Source: Epiperipatus broadwayi
Lineage: Eukaryota > Onychophora > Udeonychophora > Euonychophora > Peripatidae
Assembly: GCA_028023455.1 (NCBI GenBank)
Contig: JAQFVV010006238.1
Location: forward strand, 3,664,572-3,728,571
DNA length: 64,000 nucleotides
Direction: 5' to 3'
Part shown: positions 57,441-64,000 of the stretch, one piece after another
Layout: each line of letters starts with the position of its first letter
Position numbering within the stretch: the first letter of the stretch is position 1
The notes under the pieces: generated by a model
The model's database searches: none
What the model was told of the DNA's origin: nothing
What the model saw: only the letters and a program-made list of their open reading frames with translations
Program-made: the position numbers and the translations under genes

Positions 57441-59384
57441 TTTGTTAACAAAATTTCTAAATCTCCACAGAATTCAATTAGCTGCTGCTATGAGATTTTT
57501 TTAGGGATTTAAAATTATTTTTCAAAAAGAACTGTCAAAGTTATTAAAATGGAACTCAATTCCTTCAGTTCTTTTTACCTTATGATGGGATCATCATGAT
57601 GATTAATTGATAATTAAAATGTAAACACCATTCATTCCTAATTAATACAATATAGTCTTTTATCATTTACCCCCCCCCCCAATAGCTAACAACTAAATAT
57701 GCAGTACATTTTTATACACAAAATGAGTTGCATACATGGTAATGTACAATCGACTTTTTTTAAAAAAATTCAATGTTTATAAAATAGCCTGCAAATGTGG
57801 TTAGACATTCCTCTATATAGGCTAGAAAGATTGTTCCGTTTCAACATGTTTTTAAAAGTATGAAAAAGTTACTAGAATGAAGCAATCCGATAAATTCAGT
57901 TATTCCTCAAATCATATTAGTTTTTAATCAAAATAAAGTTTTTAATTAAGCATTTGGTCAATGGTTCACTACAAATTATTGGGAGGGGTTATGAAGCGTA
58001 TTTATTCTTAAGGATTTCAGTAATTTTAATATAAATGGTTAACTATTTCTGTCACATATTTTCCACTCTAAAACACTCTTCTAGCCAAGTAGTATAAATT
58101 GTATTCATTTATGCTGTTTAAATTTAATAATCCAGTTTTTACAGATGTAAGTAAAAGGATGACCCCAATTGGAATTTTACTCAAATTTATATTCATTAAT
58201 ACGATTTAAAGTATGGAATGAAATGTTGGCAATTTAAATTGTTTGACTAGTTAAGTATAGCATCAAAAAATATTCTCTTAACGAGCGTTGCGTAAAAGTA
58301 CATAGACCAAAATAGATTATGCAACCGTTTAGCTTTTGAATCATGCATGTAAAAATAAATTATATATATATGGTGTTTATCCTATGGTTGAATCATTCAT
58401 GATTCAATAGTGTAATAAATTTTTACTGCATGAACTTTCCCATTCAGATGCATAATATGCTCTCTTACGGCTTCTGATATTCTTGGACTGGTCTTTTATT
58501 TCAAATCTTCACATTTGTCATCCAATTTCACTGTGGTTTTTGTGCTGGGATTTGAACAATTTTTAAAAAATATATTTTCCTCTTTTAGCAATAAGAATTA
58601 TAGTTATGTCTCTATTTGAAAACTTCATGCAGTAATCTATGCATTCCGTTCTTCCATCTTTTAAAGAAACCATTCTTACCTTCACTTGGCCACTTTATTT
58701 ACTGATCTATAAATTTTGTTCTATTTTTTAAAGCAATTATATATACCTTCTTTTGGCCACTTTATGCAAGCGATTTATGAATCTTGCCTTCATCTATTAA
58801 TGAAACTGTATCATATTGGCTCAAACATTTACATATTCATCACATTTGGTTTAAAATTTTGATTTTACAGCTTCTTTGAAATATGTGTGTCATATCTGAA
58901 ATGGTTTTGATATTTGCTCTCATTTTATACTATGTTTTGCTAAAAAAATATCTTTAATTCCTAATTCCCTAATGTTTTAGACATTCATATTAAAAATTGA
59001 CTAGTCTTTTATTGGGTTTATGTATTATTGCATGCCATTTTTGTCCTATTGGGTTTTCTTGCAATTTATTTTCGTTTTAGTTAAATGGCTGATAGCAAAT
59101 AGTAATTAAATCGTATTGATAAATGTATATTATTAATCTGATTTAAAATGTTCAATTTTCGGCATTCACAACTTCGATGCCATCTACTCAAGCTATTAGG
59201 AATCATTTAAATAAATTCAATATCTTAGGGAATTTTAAATGCAAGGCACCTTTTTTCTTTAATATTTGCTGTTATGTGGCAATATTTTTTTACTGTGCCA
59301 CCATTAATGATAACAGTAATCAACAATAGTAGAAATATTATTAATAATAATAACCATCAAATGGTTTGCTGTTTAGGAGTTTCT
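57441..59384. other. no gene seen
   Basis: About 1.9 kb of AT-rich DNA; a C run lies at 57671-57680. Nothing recognised. Confidence 0.5.
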
Positions 59385-59462
59385 AAGAAGTTTTAGCACT
59401 GGACATGATAAAACCTCTGACCTTGAGCTTCGGAGTCTGTTTCTTTAGTACTGTGTCTAAAT
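59335..59462 (-). mobile_element. tRNA-derived SINE fragment
   Basis: The minus strand has a head remnant (ACTAAAGAAACAGACTC), then TCCAGTGCTAAAACTTC and the tail AACCATTTGATGGTTATTAT. Related to 56.8 kb. Confidence 0.5.
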
Positions 59463-59952
59463 ATGCATTGTAAATTGATATAATATTGAAATATTATGTG
59501 ATTGTTAATTAATTTATTAGAAATTTGTATACTTAGGAAACTGATTTCTTTTAAAAAATAATTAAGAGAAAACATTTAAAATTTTCTTTCTCCTGATGTT
59601 TCCATTTTTACAAAAGTCTTTGAAGTGAAACCAAAAAGATAAACTGAAAGAAAAATATTTTGTATGTAAATTACCCAAAAAGGATTTTATTATTCAATAA
59701 AATTTTCATGACAGGAAAACTATGACCTTATAGAGCGAAGAACCAGAAAGTTAACGAGTCCAAGCTAAATGAAGTAAAAATAAAAACCGGTTTGAACGCT
59801 TAAATGGAATTTTTTTCTTTAACCTGCCATTTGATGCTCGAATGTCACATGATTTTTGAAACAACTAATCATGCAGTTATTTTATGGGAATTTGCTTAGA
59901 CTTAGCTGAATAGGAACAAATACAAAAAAGGACATTTTCAAATTGTGGAATC
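59463..59952. other. no gene seen
   Basis: At 59837 CTCGAATGTCACATGATT resembles 6123-6141; otherwise nothing. Confidence 0.45.
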
Positions 59953-60490
59953 TCAGTTAAAGCTTAATATATCCAGCTTTATATAAATACATGAAATAAT
60001 TTAATTTCATCTTTCCTTTTACATGTGTATTAGTTTTTAAAATAATCTTAAATCCATGCCATAATCTTAAAACATTTAAATAAATATATCTGAGTAAAAA
60101 CATACACAAACAAACGACCCCCCCCCCAAGATGCACATTTTGTTGTGCAGAACCAGCATTCAACTCTAGATAAATTCATGAATGATTACTGCTAGTCATT
60201 GGTGGAGAATAGTATGTTGGTGGTTGTTTTTTTTTTAAAATATTTGTTTAGGGGGGGGGGGTTTGTTATTAGGGGGGGGAGGGGGGGGGGGGGGGTGAGA
60301 GTCTGTGCTCATATACCCTATATTATAAACTAAAGATTATGTTGAGCTCAGATATAACTTTTAACTCTCAGTTAAAGTTTATATAAACACATAGAATAAC
60401 TCAACTTCATTTCTTTTTTTCCATATGTAATACCTTTTAAGATATATTTAAAATCTAAATTCCAACACACCTTAAAACATCTCTATGAAT
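59953..60490 (-). mobile_element. hammerhead family A partial tandem copy, about 415-bp period
   Basis: 59953-60085 and 60368-60490 are direct repeats (CTCAGTTAAAG, TTCATCTTTCC or TTCATTTCTTT, CTTAAAACAT in order). Between them lie a decayed ribozyme (60117-60165, minus; GAACCAGCA and TGCACATTTTG recognisable, CTGATGA lost) and family A body (to 60345). The arrangement equals about 1.3 units in tandem. A run of C (60117-60127) and long G runs (60251-60297) have expanded inside. Confidence 0.7.
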
Positions 60491-60594
60491 AATTAATTAT
60501 TTTATCTTTTTTATTGCATTGACAAGTCGATATAATATTAATATAATTTACTTTCTTCATTATTTTTACAATGCTTCATATAATTATAACTCAC

Positions 60595-60645
60595 TATTGT
60601 TGGTTTGATCGCCCCAACAATCTTCTTCAGAAGTTCTAATTCTAA
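60595..60645 (-). repeat. damaged hammerhead core like that at 15.9 kb
   Basis: The minus strand reads TCTGAAGAAGATTGTTGGGG then CGATCAAACC. Compared with 15.9 kb the stem II pairing is kept by a wobble, but the GAAA box has lost its G, so cleavage is unlikely. Confidence 0.6.
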
Positions 60646-60683
60646 AAGTAATAAAGATAAATAACTGATATTAATATTATATT

Positions 60684-60987
60684 TTCGATCTCTTCTTGTT
60701 ACTCCAAACAGGTGTTCCTGACCTCATTGAAAAAATTAAAAGATTGAAGTGGAGTTGGGCTGGACATATTGCTAGAAGAGATGATAATAGACGGACAATT
60801 GAAATTTTAAACTGGATTCCAAGAGATTGTAAAAGACCCAGAAAGAGACCACATGTGAGATGGATGGATGAAATAAGAAAGTGTGCAGGGGTGATGTGGA
60901 GAAGAGAAGCTAAAGATCGGAGATGGATTAAGCTTGGAGAGACCTTCATCCTGCAGTGCATTGATAATGGTTGATGATGATGATGAG
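60684..60987 (+). pseudogene. RTE-like 3' fragment with 5' inversion
   Basis: Sense sequence from about 60709 encodes [20 protein letters not shown] through to CIDNG and ends in GAT triplets. The first 25 bases (60684-60708) are the element in reverse orientation (matching 26739-26763). Duplications TATTATATT (60675-60683, 60988-60996) bound the whole. This is the pattern made by twin priming during target-primed reverse transcription. The frame is open over its 92 codons. Confidence 0.88.
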
Positions 60988-60996
60988 TATTATATT

Positions 60997-61958
60997 CTTA
61001 AAACATATTATTTCAGATATCTTTATTCATATATTTCAAGAATGTGTGGTAAAATGGAAGTTTAAAGTAAAATTTAAGTATAAAAGATATATATGTCAAA
61101 TAAATTCCTTTATAAATTATGTATTTATTATAACTTATATGTATGAAGTTATAAAAATTCGTTATTAAGTTACGTGTATTTTCCTTTTGATTTTTAAGTC
61201 AGATCTTTCACATCTCTCTGGAAAAAATGGCGACAGTATTTTAGTCTATTAGCCGTTAATTTTTTTCTGTCTGCCTCCCTATTTCTTTACATTGTGCAAT
61301 ACGCACGTGAAATAATAGCTGTACTTAAGAAACTGAAACTAAGATTTGATGCTTTTCGCAAGTAAGCTTTCTTTCACGTATTAGAAATAAAAATTTATGT
61401 GTGGCTGAACCTATAACCTTCTTTAGATTAGTCTTCTGTTTTAAAACATTCTGATTAGATTATTTTCTTTCTGCACTTTTCTTATGGAAAGAATTTATCA
61501 TTCGCACATTAAATAAACAATTTTTAGTTGACATGTTTCACCTTATATTTACCATTTTTGCTCTCGCAGCTATATTTAGCAACTTCGATACTGCGAGAGG
61601 AAAAAATCGCTAGTAACTAGTGCACTCTTGTGGTATACAGCGAAGTTTTTTTGAAAATTTTAGAAAATTAGTTTTTTTCTACGCCTGCATGCTATAAATG
61701 CATATCCATATGTGTGTTCTCTCTTGTTATTTACTTACATTTATTTTTATGAAAATAAAACATCTAGTAACTATTCTATTGCGGGTTACAATCTTCTACA
61801 ATGAAATAATATAGATTGCAACATATTTTTAGTAGTAACGTAATCTTCTCTATTTAACTTTTCCATGATTTGTTACAAATATTGACTATATATTGACCAT
61901 AGTAAATGTAGACTCAATTGTAAGTGTTGAAAAGATACTAAAAGAATAAATTATAATC
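60997..61958. other. no gene seen
   Basis: AT-rich; an ATGGCGACAG at 61226 opens no useful frame. Confidence 0.45.
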
Positions 61959-62432
61959 TTTATATGTGGGATTCGAACTCAGTCTTTCACACGACCCACT
62001 ACTCTCAGTGCCATCTCATATTGCTGACCCACCTGATCACACACTCATGTTGAAAAGATAAATAATCAACAATATATGTATTTCATGCTAAACCAGCAAT
62101 CATCAGTTGGTCACGTTCCATCGTCAGATTTTCAGTGAAATGGAAGGCTGAAGAGTTATGAGTTGGAATAGTTTGAAGCCTGTCCATTAAAGTATGAAGA
62201 TTGGCTATCTTAATATAAATCTGAACACTGATTATATATATGTGTGAGGATAGTAATCTGGACCAACTGATGATTGCTGGTTTAGCATGAAATACGTATA
62301 TGGGTGATTATTTATATTTTCAACATGTGTGTGATCAGGTGGGTCAGCAATATGAGATGGCACTGAGAGTAGTGGGTCGTATGAAAGTCTGAGTTCGAAT
62401 CCCGCATATATTACATATATAAATGCAGGTTT
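61959..62432. mobile_element. hammerhead family B as inverted pair
   Basis: Arms 61959-62112 and 62263-62432 are inverted copies. Each runs from a tRNA-like part (B box GAGTTCGAATCCC at 62391-62403 on plus) to the ribozyme. The loop 62113-62262 holds the leader of the right copy. The right copy keeps a full ribozyme; the left has lost its outer stem I strand at the join (CAACTGATGA preceded by AACGTGAC). Confidence 0.85.
62252..62312 (+). ncRNA. hammerhead ribozyme, type I, family B
   Basis: Plus strand: AGTAATC, bulge TGGA, CCAA, CTGATGA, stem II (TGCT/AGCA), GAAA, palindromic stem III TACGTA, TA cleavage site, TGGG, spacer T, GATTATT. The outer stem I has seven pairs with one wobble. The inner stem has one mismatch (A opposite G). 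The invariant core is intact. Confidence 0.78.
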
Positions 62433-62689
62433 AAGCCTATGCAATGTATTAATCTTTATATGTCTAACTTGTAGAAAACTTAATATTTTATAACTGGCTG
62501 TATTATAGGTCATTTATTCATTGTTTAAATTCAAATACAAATTGACCTTAGATTAGGAAAGAAAAAAACGTATAACTATAAATAAATCTAATTACCTGAA
62601 CAGTTTATGTCTGTAAATAATTTATAAATGTATTTATTTGACTAGTATATACAGTATATTTTTTCTACTCCATAATCTTGCTCTGAGGC
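62433..62689. other. no gene seen
   Basis: AT-rich sequence between the inverted pair and the LINE 3' UTR. Confidence 0.45.
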
Positions 62690-63840
62690 AAGCCACTTCA
62701 TTCTAACTTAATATGTGATGTGATGTATTTGGCTTCTCCTTAAACGAAGTCAAGAATATCTCAGCTATTATGCCCAGATAAACCTGTTAGCCATTTTATT
62801 CTCCATTCCCCACTCTTAAGTCTTCCCATATTCTGCCCCATCCCATTTCCACAACATAATCTTTGTCAACTCTATGGCCTTTATATCTAAATCCCCCTTA
62901 TCTCTTCGCCAACCCAACATAAAAACTAATAACTCACTTTCTCTATAGTCACTTTGTTCATGTCTATTCTCCCATAACTTCATTATCTGTACCCTTTCTG
63001 CTTTCAAGCATTTACATTCAATCAACAGATGCCTAATATTTTCTATACCTTCCTTACACAATTTGCACACTGAATTATCCATGGTTTTCCATTTACATGT
63101 ATATTCTCTTGTAACTAAAGATCCCGTTCTAGCCTTAAATAATAAACTACTTTCCTTACTATTATCATAAATTAACTGGCATCCAATATTCCGTTTACTT
63201 CTATTTATATTTAAACTCTTCTTACTCTCCATACTAGTTCTCCATCTCTCCAACTCCCTATTTTTTATTAATGCTTCTATTCTTTTATCCCATTCCTTAC
63301 CACTATTACACTCAACAATCCTCCTAACACAATCATCCCACCTTTTATACAAGTATACTGATATAAATTCTTTATCCAAATCTTTCACACACCACATTAC
63401 CTTTCTCACCCATCTTGTTACCTGCCCTTTACTCATAACCCAATTGAACACTATTTTTGCTATTCTTTTACTATCCATAAACTGCAACCTACCAAACAAT
63501 TTCATTTTACTTTTTGCATCTCTCATATAAAAACTTGACCATCCCATTTCTCCTTGAATTGCCTCTTTTGTTGTCCACACCTCTGTATCTAATGCATGTC
63601 TTCCTACTTCCCTTTGTACTTTCTCTAAATAATCTAAAACCCTTTTACTAACACATAATGCATCATTACCATATGTTAACCCTGCTACTGCAACTCCCTT
63701 CCATACTATTCTAGCTACATCATATTTATTATATGAAAATACTTTTCTTTGCTTCATTTACCAATTTTTCTCCCATTCATCCAAGCAATTTTCCTGATTA
63801 CATAAGATGATTCCCAAATACCTATATCTATATCTAGCAC
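62690..63840 (-). pseudogene. LINE RT C-terminal part with zinc finger, 5' truncated
   Basis: The minus strand reads YRYLGIILCNQENCLDEWEK, a TAA stop at 63758-63760, then 313 open codons to 62816. YRYLGI is the conserved motif after the RT palm. The rest is the thumb and connection region (LTYGNDAL, GRHALDTEVW, GEMGWSSF), ending in a C-x2-C-x8-H-x4-C finger (Cys231, Cys234, His243, Cys248 of the open part). The catalytic palm and endonuclease lie outside the truncated copy; similarity ends at about 63840. A presumed 3' UTR follows to about 62690. One nonsense codon makes it dead, but the remainder is well preserved. Confidence 0.85.
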
Positions 63841-64000
63841 TGAGTTAATTTTCAGCGACATCTAGTCAGAATCACTAGAATCATAGTTCAAAATATTAAA
63901 ACTAAACCTATCCCTTAATGTTTATTATTATTGTTTTCTAATACAGTAAATTTCTCAAAAGATCTTATGATGTTTGGGTACCAAAGTAGTAGCAAACTGC
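63841..64000. other. no gene seen
   Basis: AT-rich sequence at the window end. Confidence 0.4.

Noticed and set aside
60677-60961. Minus-strand frame of 94 codons at 60.7-61.0 kb
   Set aside because: Antisense of the RTE C-terminal fragment.
62232-62513. Open frame of 93 codons at 62232-62513
   Set aside because: It lies across the inverted hammerhead element and reads through the tRNA-like part antisense.

Overview
The window looks like gene-poor, strongly AT-rich nuclear DNA from an invertebrate animal. It has no dense open reading frames, operons or Shine-Dalgarno signals. It does have tRNA-derived SINEs with target-site duplications, several non-LTR retrotransposon clades (RTE-like and others), a hAT transposon relic, a Penelope-like element fragment and many foldback repeats. 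A mollusc or another repeat-rich marine invertebrate would fit, but nothing here fixes the species. No complete host gene is visible. One candidate host exon lies near 32.46-33.15 kb.

Layout. 0.6-1.2 kb: broken LINE reverse transcriptase (RT), minus strand. 1.7-5.26 kb: dead hAT transposase of the GTF2IRD2/ZBED5-like group, carrying a mini-SINE, a 335-bp tandem/inverted array and a hammerhead element. 6-18 kb: short repeats, foldbacks at 10.4 and 13.1 kb, a small inverted-repeat element with a ribozyme core at 15.7 kb. 18.3-20.7 kb: frameshifted LINE. 26.4-28.2 kb: RTE-type RT with a long intact frame. 30.5-32.2 kb: Penelope-like GIY-YIG fragment between inverted arms, split by an 865-bp TIR element with an 8-bp duplication. 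32.5-50 kb: foldback elements, a hammerhead element at 33.3 kb, RTE scraps, small inverted and direct repeats. 54.4-55.0 kb: four tandem units of about 150 bp. 56.0-57.4 kb: two more foldback families. 60-62.4 kb: hammerhead elements, one as a partial tandem dimer and one as an inverted pair. 62.7-63.84 kb: 3' end of a zinc-finger LINE.

Main result. Several repeat families that look unrelated carry a recognisable type-I hammerhead ribozyme core (CUGANGA, stem II, GAAA, then a UH cleavage site). Stem I pairs well and stem III is very short and palindromic. At least seven copies keep every invariant core base together with both stem I strands. Two families also carry a tRNA-like region. Copies exist as more-than-unit-length units and as inverted partial dimers flanked by 9-15 bp target-site duplications. 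These are features expected of retrozyme-type elements: RNA that self-cleaves, circularises and is reverse-transcribed by another element's enzyme. The Penelope-like remnant shows that a plausible enzyme lineage was present. Cleavage activity, circular RNA and the mobilising enzyme are inferences.
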